Below are positions 16,950-25,001 of a stretch of 64,000 nt of DNA, in pieces. The stretch lies in the NCBI RefSeq assembly GCF_900258035.1, contig NZ_OGTP01000006.1, positions 1 to 64,000 on the forward strand, written 5' to 3'. This DNA comes from Caballeronia novacaledonica. GTDB lineage: Bacteria; Pseudomonadota; Gammaproteobacteria; Burkholderiales; Burkholderiaceae. The notes below the pieces were generated by a model. The model did no database searches. It saw nothing but the letters and a program-made list of their open reading frames with translations, and was not told where the DNA came from. Each line of letters begins with the position of its first letter. The first letter of the stretch is position 1. The position numbers and the translations under genes were made by a program.

Positions 16950-17798
16950 TCAAAAACACAAAACCCGAGCATGATGCGCAACATGCTCCCCGACGAAAGT
17001 CGAAATAAAGAAATACCCATGATCGTAGCCCTCATGCCGCCGCACGGTCACGTTGTGCCCCGCCTTCTGCGCGTTGCGCTCCAACACCTCCGGATGCAAC
17101 TGCTCGGCAAGAAACTGATCCGCGAGCCCTTGATCGATGAGAATGCCGCCTTCAAAGCGCCCCGCCGCATCACCCAGAATCAATTCGCTCGCATCGTATT
17201 GCGCCCAGGCGGAGCGATCGTCGCCGAGATAGCCCGAGAACGCCTTCACGCCCCACGGACACCGCGAAGGCGCCGCGATCGGCGCGAACGCCGACACCGA
17301 CCTGTATAGATCAGGATTGCGCAACGCCAGCACGAGCGCGCCGTGACCGCCCATCGAATGCCCGAAAATGCCGATGCGATCTTCGCGAACCGGCAATGCC
17401 TTGAGCACGACCTCGCGCAATTCCTGCGTGACATACGAGTACATGCGATATCGCTTCGCCCACGGCTCGCGCGTCGCATCGACATAAAAGCCGGCGCCCG
17501 CGCCGAAGTCCCACGCATCTTTCTCGCCGGGAATATCCGCGCCGCGCGGACTCGTATCCGGCGCGATCAGCGCGATGCCGTGCTCCGCCGCGTAACGCTG
17601 CGCGCCCGCCTTGATCGGAAACGTCTCTTCCGTGCAAGTGAGGCCGGCGAGATAAAACAACGCAGGCACCTTTCCGGACGACGCCCGCGCCGGCAGAAAG
17701 ACCGAGAAACGCATCGGCAGGCCGATCGTCTCCGATTCGTGCCGGTAAATGCGCTGCACGCCGTCGAAGCAACGATGTTCTTCCACGAGTTCCAGCAT
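16950..17798 (-). CDS. fghA: S-formylglutathione hydrolase
   Basis: A 282-residue alpha/beta hydrolase that cleaves S-formylglutathione to formate and glutathione, the second step of formaldehyde detoxification. Nucleophile Ser 148 is in GHSMGGHGA. The conserved SPRGADIPGE and AGLTCTEETF segments are typical of FghA/FrmB. Start ATG 17798 lies 15 bp after the frmA stop, so the two are cotranscribed. The stop lies 20 bp from the repeat element. Confidence 0.93.
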   Translation of the reverse strand: MLELVEEHRCFDGVQRIYRHESETIGLPMRFSVFLPARASSGKVPALFYLAGLTCTEETFPIKAGAQRYAAEHGIALIAPDTSPRGADIPGEKDAWDFGAGAGFYVDATREPWAKRYRMYSYVTQELREVVLKALPVREDRIGIFGHSMGGHGALVLALRNPDLYRSVSAFAPIAAPSRCPWGVKAFSGYLGDDRSAWAQYDASELILGDAAGRFEGGILIDQGLADQFLAEQLHPEVLERNAQKAGHNVTVRRHEGYDHGYFFISTFVGEHVAHHARVLCF

Positions 17799-17812
17799 CG
17801 CTCTTTCCTCGC

Positions 17813-18919
17813 TCAATAGATGACGACGGAACGGATCGACTCGCCCTTCTTCATCAGGTCGAAGCCGTCGTTGATCTGCTCCAGCTTCAGATGATGCGTG
17901 ATCAGATCGTCGATGTTGATCTTGCCTTCCATGTACCAGTCGACGATCTTCGGCACGTCCGTGCGCCCGCGCGCGCCGCCGAACGCCGAGCCTTTCCATT
18001 CGCGGCCCGTGACGAGCTGGAACGGACGCGTGCTGATCTCTTCGCCCGCCGCCGCCACGCCGATGATGAACGACTGTCCCCAGCCCTTGTGCGTGCATTC
18101 GAGCGCCTGACGCATGAGCTTCACATTGCCGACGCACTCGAACGAATAATCCGCGCCGCCATCGGTGAGTTGCACGATATGGTCGACGACGTTCTCGACC
18201 TCCTTCGGGTTGATGAAGTGCGTCATGCCGAACTTCTTCGCGAGTTCGACGCGGCCCGGATTGATATCGACGCCGATGATCTTGTCCGCGCCCACCATCT
18301 TCGCGCCCTGAATCACGTTCAGCCCGATACCGCCCAAACCGAACACGACGACATTCGCGCCCGCCTCCACTTTCGCCGAATAGACGACCGCGCCGACGCC
18401 CGTCGTCACGCCGCAGCCGATGTAGCAGATCTTGTCGAACGGCGCGTCTTCACGCACTTTCGCCACCGCGATCTCGGGCACGACGATGTAATTCGAAAAC
18501 GTCGAGGTGCCCATGTAGTGAAACAAGGGCTTGCCATCGAGCGAGAAACGCGAAGTCGCATCGGGCATCAGGCCCTTACCTTGCGTCGCGCGAATCGCCT
18601 GACAGAGATTCGTCTTGCGCGACAGACAAAACTTGCATTGACGGCATTCCGGCGTGTACAGCGGAATGACGTGATCGCCCTTTCTCAACGTGCCGACGCC
18701 CGGCCCGACATCCACGATCACGCCCGCGCCTTCATGGCCGAGAATCGCCGGAAAGATGCCTTCCGGGTCCGCGCCCGACAGCGTGTAGTAATCGGTGTGA
18801 CAGATGCCCGTCGCCTTGACCTCGATCAGCACTTCGCCCGCGCGCGGGCCTTCGAGATCCACTTCCTCGATCGTCAACGGCTTGCCGGCTTCCCATGCGA
18901 TTGCTGCTTTCGTTTTCAT
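17813..18919 (-). CDS. frmA: S-(hydroxymethyl)glutathione dehydrogenase / class III alcohol dehydrogenase
   Basis: A 368-residue zinc alcohol dehydrogenase that oxidises the glutathione-formaldehyde adduct with NAD. Catalytic zinc ligands include Cys 40 and the GHE at 61-63 (His 62). The structural zinc lobe has Cys 92, 95, 98 and 106. The NAD fold carries [15 protein letters not shown]. Length is standard for class III. It sits between the AGE isomerase gene (27 bp upstream) and fghA, giving the complete glutathione-dependent formaldehyde pathway. Confidence 0.94.
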   Translation of the reverse strand: MKTKAAIAWEAGKPLTIEEVDLEGPRAGEVLIEVKATGICHTDYYTLSGADPEGIFPAILGHEGAGVIVDVGPGVGTLRKGDHVIPLYTPECRQCKFCLSRKTNLCQAIRATQGKGLMPDATSRFSLDGKPLFHYMGTSTFSNYIVVPEIAVAKVREDAPFDKICYIGCGVTTGVGAVVYSAKVEAGANVVVFGLGGIGLNVIQGAKMVGADKIIGVDINPGRVELAKKFGMTHFINPKEVENVVDHIVQLTDGGADYSFECVGNVKLMRQALECTHKGWGQSFIIGVAAAGEEISTRPFQLVTGREWKGSAFGGARGRTDVPKIVDWYMEGKINIDDLITHHLKLEQINDGFDLMKKGESIRSVVIY

Positions 18920-18946
18920 CGTTCAATTCCCAAGGTTGTGAATGTC

Positions 18947-20161
18947 TCAGCGCACGACGTTCAGGACTTCGTAGCATGCGCCCATCGTGTGATAGTCGGT
19001 CTTTCCGGCCGGGCTTTTTTCGTCGCTGTACTGGCGGTTGTCGCGCGTGAGAATGCGATACCACGCGCCCCACTTGTGATCGACGAAATGCTCCCAGCTA
19101 TATGTCCACAAGCGGTCGTAATCGTTCCAGTAACGCACGGCGAGCGCGGCGTCGCCGTCGCGTTGCGCGCGCTCCGCAAGCAGCGCCGCCGCCGCGAGCG
19201 ATTCCGCCTGCACCCAGAAATACTTGTCCTCGTCGTAGAACTTGCCGTCGGGATCGAAGCCGTACACCATTCCGCCGTGCTCGTCGTCCCACGAGCATTC
19301 CAGCGCGCGGTCGAACAGCTCGCGCGCACGCGTGACGTGCCACGCTTCCGGGCGATGACGGTCGAGGATCAGCAGCAGCTTCGCCCATTCGGTCTGATGC
19401 CCAGGCTGAAAGCCCCACGGCCTGAAGATGTTGCTGCGGTCGCCCTTGTTGTAGTCCCAGTCGATCGACCAGTCCGGCTTGTAGTGCTCCCAGACCAGGC
19501 CGCCCGAAAGTGCGGCCTGACGGTTCACCATGTTGTCGGCGAGCAGGGCCGCGCGGTCGAGATAGCGCGCTTCGCCCGTTGCCTCGAACGCGGCGAGCAG
19601 CGCCTCGCACGCGTGCATGTTCGCGTTCTGGCCGCGATAGTCGGACACCTGCCAGTCGGCCGTCGCTTCGTCCTTGTAGAGGCCGTGCTGCGCGTCCCAG
19701 AAGCGCGTTTCCATCACGTTCCAGGTTTCGTCGAGCCACGCGCGCGCCTCGTCGAACCCCGCTTCGACCGCCTTCGCATACGCCAGCACGACGAACGCAA
19801 GGCCGTAGCAATGATTGGTCGCGTCCGTCACGTCGCGTCCGTTCAGCGTCCACGCATAGCCGCCCGTTTTCGGATTGCGATGAAACTCGCGCAGATATTC
19901 GATTCCATGCGCCACGCCGCCGCGATATTCGTCGAGGCCGAAGTGCTTGTACGCCATCGCGTAGTTGAACACGAAGCGCGTGCTCGACACGAGATGGCGA
20001 GACGTGCGGTCGTAGATCGTGCCGTCGTTCTTGTAGTAGTGGAAGAAACCGCCCGCCGGATCCATGCAGTGCGGGTGATAGAAGGTCATCGTGCGCAATG
20101 CGTGGTCGAGCAGGAACGCGCGCGCGCGGAAATCGGGATGTGACGGTGAAGGTGCGGGCAT
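18947..20161 (-). CDS. AGE-family sugar isomerase/epimerase
   Basis: A 404-residue protein of the N-acylglucosamine 2-epimerase family, an alpha6/alpha6 barrel enzyme class acting on free sugars (mannose isomerase, cellobiose epimerase, YihS-type isomerases). Likely active-site segments are TSRHLVSSTRFVFNYA, TNHCYGLAFV, GHQTEWAKLLL and DYHTMGACYE, which supply the arginine and paired histidines of the family. Mannose/fructose or a similar aldose-ketose exchange is the best guess. It is 27 bp ahead of frmA. Two palindromes with GAAGCG/CGCTTC arms lie just upstream of its ATG. Confidence 0.82.
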   Translation of the reverse strand: MPAPSPSHPDFRARAFLLDHALRTMTFYHPHCMDPAGGFFHYYKNDGTIYDRTSRHLVSSTRFVFNYAMAYKHFGLDEYRGGVAHGIEYLREFHRNPKTGGYAWTLNGRDVTDATNHCYGLAFVVLAYAKAVEAGFDEARAWLDETWNVMETRFWDAQHGLYKDEATADWQVSDYRGQNANMHACEALLAAFEATGEARYLDRAALLADNMVNRQAALSGGLVWEHYKPDWSIDWDYNKGDRSNIFRPWGFQPGHQTEWAKLLLILDRHRPEAWHVTRARELFDRALECSWDDEHGGMVYGFDPDGKFYDEDKYFWVQAESLAAAALLAERAQRDGDAALAVRYWNDYDRLWTYSWEHFVDHKWGAWYRILTRDNRQYSDEKSPAGKTDYHTMGACYEVLNVVR

Positions 20162-20185
20162 GGCTGAGTTCGATGTTGTCTTGAC

Positions 20186-20225
20186 GAAGCGCGCTTCAGT
20201 TGCCGCTCATATGAAGCGACGCTTC
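20186..20225 (-). promoter_or_regulatory. Paired GAAGCG/CGCTTC palindromes upstream of the isomerase
   Basis: GAAGCGCGCTTC (20186-20197) is a perfect 12-bp palindrome. GAAGCGACGCTTC (20213-20225) has the same arms around one extra base. Their centres are 27.5 bp apart, 25-65 bp before the isomerase start codon. Two copies of one dyad suggest a dimeric regulator, possibly LacI-like, controlling the isomerase-frmA-fghA unit. A weak terminator of xylB is the alternative, but no T tract is present. Confidence 0.5.
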
Positions 20226-20269
20226 ATGATCCCCGACGCGGATGGCATCGGAATTAAGGCTACGAAAGT

Positions 20270-21703
20270 TTAAGCGGACTCGTTCCTGATCGCGAACCAG
20301 TCTTCGGCACGCCTGTACAGATCGATGAAACGCGCGAGCCGTGCGTCGAGCGAAGCGTCCGCGCGCGGCGTCGCGACGAGCGTCGACGTGGGCGCGAGCG
20401 AAGCGAGATCGTCGATGCGCCAGTGTCCCGCCGCGATGCCGCCGAGGATCGCCGCGCCGCGCGTCGCCGCGTTCGGGCAATCGACGGCGTGCAGTTCCAC
20501 GCGCAACGCATCGGCGAGCAACTGACGCCAGCGCGCATCGACAGAGCCGCCGCCCGCGAGCCGCATCGAATCGAGCGGCGTGCCGTTCGCGCGGATCGCG
20601 TCCAGTCCGGCACGCAAGGCGAATGCCACGCCTTCGAACGCGGCGCGCATCATCGTCGCACGCGTGTCGTCGAGGCCGAGTCCGAGCCAGCCGCCGCGCG
20701 CGTCGGGGTTCATCCACGGGGAACGTTCGCCGCTCAGATACGGCAGGAAACTCACGGACGCGCTGGCGTTCGCGGCGAACGCGTCGTCGTAGGCTTCGCG
20801 CCACGACGCATAGCCGAGCCAGCCGCGCACCGCTTCGAGCGCGACGCCGACGTTCTGCATCGCCGCCATGCGATACCACGCGGGCGTGGCCGCACGATAC
20901 GTGTGCAAGCCGTGCACGGGCGCGGGCGCATCGGCGCACATCACGACGATCTGTCCGCCGGTGCCGGTGGTGAGCAGCGCGTCGCCGTCGGACGACAAAC
21001 CGCTGCCGAGCGCGGCGCATGGCGTATCGCCCGCGCCGACGGCCAGCGCAATTCCCGCGCGCAGGCCGAGTTCCGCCGCCGCTTCGTCCGACAGCGCGCC
21101 GCCGCGCTCATGCGATGCCGCCAGCGGCGCGAACCATGCGCGCGGCAGGCCGAGTGTGTCGATGAGCGCATCGTCCCATTCGCCCGATGGCTTGGCGAGC
21201 GCGGTCGCGCACGAGTCGGATGCGTCGCTGACGAACGCGCCGCCGAGCTTCACGCGCAACCAGTCTTTCGGCTGCAACGCCCGGCGCGTCGCGTCCGCGA
21301 TGCGCGGTTCGTTCGACACGAGCCAGCGCAGCAACGGCCCCGCCATGCCCGGCGCGACGGGATTCGGCTGCGGCGCGCGCCATGCGTCGAGCAGATCGCG
21401 GGCGCGCGTGTCGGGCCAGAGCATCGCCGCGCGCAGCGCGCGGCCATCGGCTGCGGCCGGCACGACGCCGTGCATCTGGCCGGAAAAGCCGATTCCGCCC
21501 ACCGCTTCGCGCTCGTTCGCGGGCAGGCGCGACGCGGCGCCGACGAGCGCGCGATACCACGCATCGACCGTCGTTTCCGCCCAGCCGGGCTGCGCGCTGG
21601 TCACCGGATACGCCGCGCTCGACGATGCGATTTCGCGCCCGTCTTCATCGACGATGGCGAGTTTCAGGGAGCCCGTACCGAGATCGATGCCTAAAAACCG
21701 CAT
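20270..21703 (-). CDS. xylB: Xylulokinase-like FGGY kinase
   Basis: A 477-residue FGGY kinase beginning FLGIDLGTGSLKLAIVD. It has GIGFSGQMHGVVPA, GAGDTPCAALGSGL (active-site Asp region) and a C-terminal RLAGGGSVDARWRQLLAD. It is the third FGGY kinase of the window and differs clearly from the one at 3657. It lies 108 bp upstream of the AGE isomerase in the same direction and may work with it on a ketose. D-xylulose is the default substrate; another ketose cannot be excluded. Confidence 0.85.
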   Translation of the reverse strand: MRFLGIDLGTGSLKLAIVDEDGREIASSSAAYPVTSAQPGWAETTVDAWYRALVGAASRLPANEREAVGGIGFSGQMHGVVPAAADGRALRAAMLWPDTRARDLLDAWRAPQPNPVAPGMAGPLLRWLVSNEPRIADATRRALQPKDWLRVKLGGAFVSDASDSCATALAKPSGEWDDALIDTLGLPRAWFAPLAASHERGGALSDEAAAELGLRAGIALAVGAGDTPCAALGSGLSSDGDALLTTGTGGQIVVMCADAPAPVHGLHTYRAATPAWYRMAAMQNVGVALEAVRGWLGYASWREAYDDAFAANASASVSFLPYLSGERSPWMNPDARGGWLGLGLDDTRATMMRAAFEGVAFALRAGLDAIRANGTPLDSMRLAGGGSVDARWRQLLADALRVELHAVDCPNAATRGAAILGGIAAGHWRIDDLASLAPTSTLVATPRADASLDARLARFIDLYRRAEDWFAIRNESA

Positions 21704-22038
21704 GGGATTCCGAGTCTGAAAAAGCCGTTAGGGAAAACGCGTAAAACGCGGGTATACCCCGCGATCGCGCGATGAACACGAAAAACGGACTATACGCGCG
21801 GCGTGATGAACATCATAACGAGCACTCGAAGAAAGCGGCCTTTCGTCACGCGACTAATTTCCGGCGATGTGCGTCAAACCCCTTGCGGCAAGGGCTTGCG
21901 CGGGTTCGCTCCACCGATGGCGCGCGAAACCCATATCGACACGCGAACGCGACGTATAGCGCCGCGTGGTCTTGTTCACGCGTTCCGATGCACTTAACTT
22001 GGAGGCCATTCAAATGGAAGGTGACATAGGAGAGAGAC
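21704..22038. promoter_or_regulatory. Divergent intergenic region, xylB / NCS2 permease
   Basis: No gene is supported here. The region must hold the leftward kinase promoter and the rightward permease promoter. A dyad GTGATGAACATCATAAC lies near 21804, and GGGTATACCCCGCG near 21750 is a short palindrome. No known riboswitch pattern is visible. The right end carries GGAGAGAG before the permease ATG. Confidence 0.4.
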
Positions 22039-23430
22039 ATGGCTTCAAGTTCGGTGAACCGGTCCGTGCATCCGTGCGACGAACGGCTGCCCGCCGGTCA
22101 ACTGCTGACGCTCGGCATACAGCACGTGCTCGTGATGTACGCGGGCGCGGTCGCGGTGCCGCTGATTCTCGGCGCGGCGATGGGACTGCCGAAAGACCAG
22201 GTCGCGTTCCTCATCAGCGCCGATCTGTTCTCGTGCGGCGTCGCCACCTTGATTCAGACGCTCGGGCTGTGGATCTTCGGCATTCGCCTGCCCGTCATCA
22301 TGGGCTGCACGTTCGCGGCCGTCGGCCCGATGGTCGCGATCGGCACGAATCCTTCGCTCGGGATTCTCGACGTGTTCGGCGCGACCATCGCGGCCGGCGT
22401 GATCGGCATCTTCCTCGCGCCGATGATCGGCAAGCTGCTGCGATTCTTCCCGCCGGTCGTGGTCGGCACGGTGATCGCGGTGATCGGTCTCTCGTTGATG
22501 GGCGTCGGCATCAACTGGGCGGCGGGCGGCATCGGCAATCCCGAATACGGCAATCCGGTGTATCTGCTGCTGTCGTTCATCGTGCTCACGCTGATTCTGC
22601 TCATCAACAAGTTCGCGCGCGGTTTCATCGCGAATATCTCGGTGCTGCTCGGGATCGTCGTGGGCTTCGTGATCGCCGCGATGCTCGGCCGCGTGAACAT
22701 GGACGGCGTCGCGCACGCGCCGTGGGTCGGCATCGTGCTGCCGTTCCACTTCGGCATGCCGCATTTCGATGCGCTCTCCGTCGCGACGATGGTCATCGTC
22801 ATGTTCGTCACCTTCATCGAATCGACGGGCATGTTCCTCGCGGTCGGCGATCTCGTCGAGCGTCCGGTCGATCAGAAGGCGCTCGTGCGCGGCCTGCGCG
22901 TCGATGGGCTCGGCACGCTGATCGGCGGCATCTTCAACTCGTTCCCGCATACGTCGTTTTCGCAGAACGTCGGCCTGATCGGCGTGACGGGCGTGAAGAG
23001 CCGCTTCGTCTGCGCGACCGGCGGCGTGATTCTCGTCGTGCTCGGCCTCTTTCCGAAGATGGCGCAGGTCGTGGCGTCGGTGCCGCCGTTCGTGCTCGGC
23101 GGCGCGGGCATCGTGATGTTCGGCATGGTCGCGGCGAACGGCATCAAGACGCTGTCGCGCGTGGACTTCTCGAAGAACCAGCACAATCTGTTCATCGTCG
23201 CGGTGAGCGTCGGCATGGGCATGGTGCCGGTCGTCGCGCCGAAATTCTTCACGCAACTCCCGCACGCATTGGAGCCGATTCTCCATAGCGGGATTTTGCT
23301 GGCGTCGGTGTCGGCGGTGGTGTTGAACATCGTGTTCAACGGCGTGCGCAAGGAACGCGATGCGCGGCGTGACGCGCGTGAAGCCGCGCATGAGTTCGAA
23401 GGCGCGGCCCACGCGGGCGACGCGCACTAA
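22039..23430 (+). CDS. NCS2-family nucleobase permease (xanthine/uracil type)
   Basis: A 463-residue inner-membrane symporter of the nucleobase:cation symporter-2 family with about 12-14 spans. It keeps the family's QHVLVMYAGAVAVPLI start, the substrate motif with the essential glutamate in TFIESTGMFLAVGDL, and NSFPHTSFSQNVGLIGVTGVKSR. The last motif favours xanthine or uric acid transport over uracil. It stands alone, with a strong terminator after it, and has no purine catabolic genes beside it. Confidence 0.88.
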   Translation: MASSSVNRSVHPCDERLPAGQLLTLGIQHVLVMYAGAVAVPLILGAAMGLPKDQVAFLISADLFSCGVATLIQTLGLWIFGIRLPVIMGCTFAAVGPMVAIGTNPSLGILDVFGATIAAGVIGIFLAPMIGKLLRFFPPVVVGTVIAVIGLSLMGVGINWAAGGIGNPEYGNPVYLLLSFIVLTLILLINKFARGFIANISVLLGIVVGFVIAAMLGRVNMDGVAHAPWVGIVLPFHFGMPHFDALSVATMVIVMFVTFIESTGMFLAVGDLVERPVDQKALVRGLRVDGLGTLIGGIFNSFPHTSFSQNVGLIGVTGVKSRFVCATGGVILVVLGLFPKMAQVVASVPPFVLGGAGIVMFGMVAANGIKTLSRVDFSKNQHNLFIVAVSVGMGMVPVVAPKFFTQLPHALEPILHSGILLASVSAVVLNIVFNGVRKERDARRDAREAAHEFEGAAHAGDAH

Positions 23431-23474
23431 GGAAGTCGCAAGGCTGGAAGTGTCTGCTGGATGTTTGCGTTGGG

Positions 23475-23505
23475 CGCCGCGGTGTGAGCCGCGGCGTTTT
23501 TTTTT
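23475..23505 (+). terminator. Rho-independent terminator after the NCS2 permease
   Basis: CGCCGCGG (23475-23482) and CCGCGGCG (23489-23496) form a perfect 8-bp GC stem with a 6-base loop. Nine T residues follow directly. Confidence 0.9.
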
Positions 23506-23533
23506 GCTTCAGCCGCCGATGAAACGCGATGCG

Positions 23534-25000
23534 CTAACCCGCATCCGCGGCGCGCGGGGCATCGCCCGTGCGCTCGATCCACCCGCCTCCCAGCGCCTGA
23601 TACAGCGTCACGAGATTCGCGAGCCGCTGCGTCCGCGCGACGATCAGCGTTTGCTGCGCCGCGTACAGATCCTGCTGCGCGGTCAGCACGCCGAGATAGC
23701 TGTCGACACCCTGCCTGTACCGCAACGTCGACAGATCCAGCCGGCGCTGCTGCGCCGACGCATCGCGTTCGAGCGCCGCGATCTGCTGGTCGAAGGTGCC
23801 GCGCGCGGCGAGACCGTCGGCCACGTCGCGGAACGCCGACTGAATCGCCTTCTCGTAGTGCGCGATTTCGATCTGCTTCCCGATGTTCGCGGCATCCAGA
23901 TTCGCGAGATTCTGCCCGCCTTCGAAGATCGGCAGCGTGATGGCCGGCGCGAAACTCCAGGCCGCCGAGCCGGGCTTGAACAGCCCGCCGAGCGTCGGAC
24001 TCAGCGTGCCGAAACTGCCGGTCAGCGAAATGCTCGGGAAAAACGCCGCACGCGCCGCGCCGATATTCGCATTCGCCGCGAGCAGATTCTGCTCGGCCTC
24101 CATGATGTCCGGCCGGCGCAACAGCAAATCCGACGGCAAGCCCGCCGGAATATCCGTGAGCAGGTTTTGCGCGTCGAGCGGCATGCTGCCGGGCAGATCG
24201 TCCGGCATCGGCTCGCCGACGAGCAGCACGAGCGCGTTCACCGCCTGCGCTCTCGCACGTTCCTGAGCCTGAAGATTCGCCGCCGCGCTTTCCATCACCG
24301 TGCGCGACTGAGTCAGATCCAGTTCCGACGTCACGCCGTGATCGAACTGAAGCTTCACGATGCCGTAGGAATCGCTCGCGCTCTTGAGCGTCTGCCGCGT
24401 GACGGCGAGCAGGTCATCGGCTTGCAGCACTTGCAGATACTGCGTCGCGACCTGCGACACCAGCGACATTTCCGCCGCCTTGCGCGCATACGCCGTCGCG
24501 AAATACTTCGCGAGCGCCTGATCCTTCAGGCTCTGCACGCGGCCGAACAAGTCGAGCTCCCATGACGCGTTCAGTCCCACGTCATACGTGTTCGAAATGG
24601 TCCGGTCGAGGAACGACAGATTCGCCGGCGTGCGCGATTTCGACTGGCTCGCCTGCGCGCCGAGCGCCGGGAACAGCCCGGCGCGCGTGATGCGGTATTG
24701 CGCCTGCGCGGCCTGCACGTTGAGCATCGCCACGCGCAGATCGCGGTTGTTTTTCAGCGCGATGTCGATGAGCCGCTGCAGCCGCGCATCGACGAAGAAA
24801 TCGCGCCAGCCGATATCGGCCGCGGCCACGCCGTTCGCGCTGCGTGCGCCGCCGTTCGTTGCGTGCGGTTGCGCCGCGTACACGCCGTCCGCCGGGAAGC
24901 TCGCCGATGCGGGCATCGCGGGCCGCTGGTACGTCGGCGCCAAGGTGCAGCCGCTCGCCAGCACGGCGACGGCCAAGGCAATCAGGGAAAGTCTACGCAT
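23534..25000 (-). CDS. RND efflux outer-membrane lipoprotein (pump 1)
   Basis: A 488-residue TolC/OprM-type channel. The lipobox VLASGC places the acylated Cys near residue 18. Two outer-membrane efflux protein repeats follow, each with the long helical segments typical of the family. The start is at ATG 25000, one base after the stop of the transporter gene, the same spacing as in pump 2. It is closely similar to the channel at 29753-31282 over almost its whole length. It forms the exit duct of pump 1. Confidence 0.92.
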   Translation of the reverse strand: MRRLSLIALAVAVLASGCTLAPTYQRPAMPASASFPADGVYAAQPHATNGGARSANGVAAADIGWRDFFVDARLQRLIDIALKNNRDLRVAMLNVQAAQAQYRITRAGLFPALGAQASQSKSRTPANLSFLDRTISNTYDVGLNASWELDLFGRVQSLKDQALAKYFATAYARKAAEMSLVSQVATQYLQVLQADDLLAVTRQTLKSASDSYGIVKLQFDHGVTSELDLTQSRTVMESAAANLQAQERARAQAVNALVLLVGEPMPDDLPGSMPLDAQNLLTDIPAGLPSDLLLRRPDIMEAEQNLLAANANIGAARAAFFPSISLTGSFGTLSPTLGGLFKPGSAAWSFAPAITLPIFEGGQNLANLDAANIGKQIEIAHYEKAIQSAFRDVADGLAARGTFDQQIAALERDASAQQRRLDLSTLRYRQGVDSYLGVLTAQQDLYAAQQTLIVARTQRLANLVTLYQALGGGWIERTGDAPRAADAG

Positions 25001-25001
25001 G

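Noticed and set aside
21704..22038. Purine riboswitch upstream of the NCS2 permease
   Set aside because: No conserved purine-aptamer core or expression-platform hairpin is visible. The region shows only short dyads.
22045..23427. Minus-strand frame of 460 codons opposite the NCS2 permease
   Set aside because: It is rich in Arg, His and Asp with no family likeness; the permease on the plus strand is certain.
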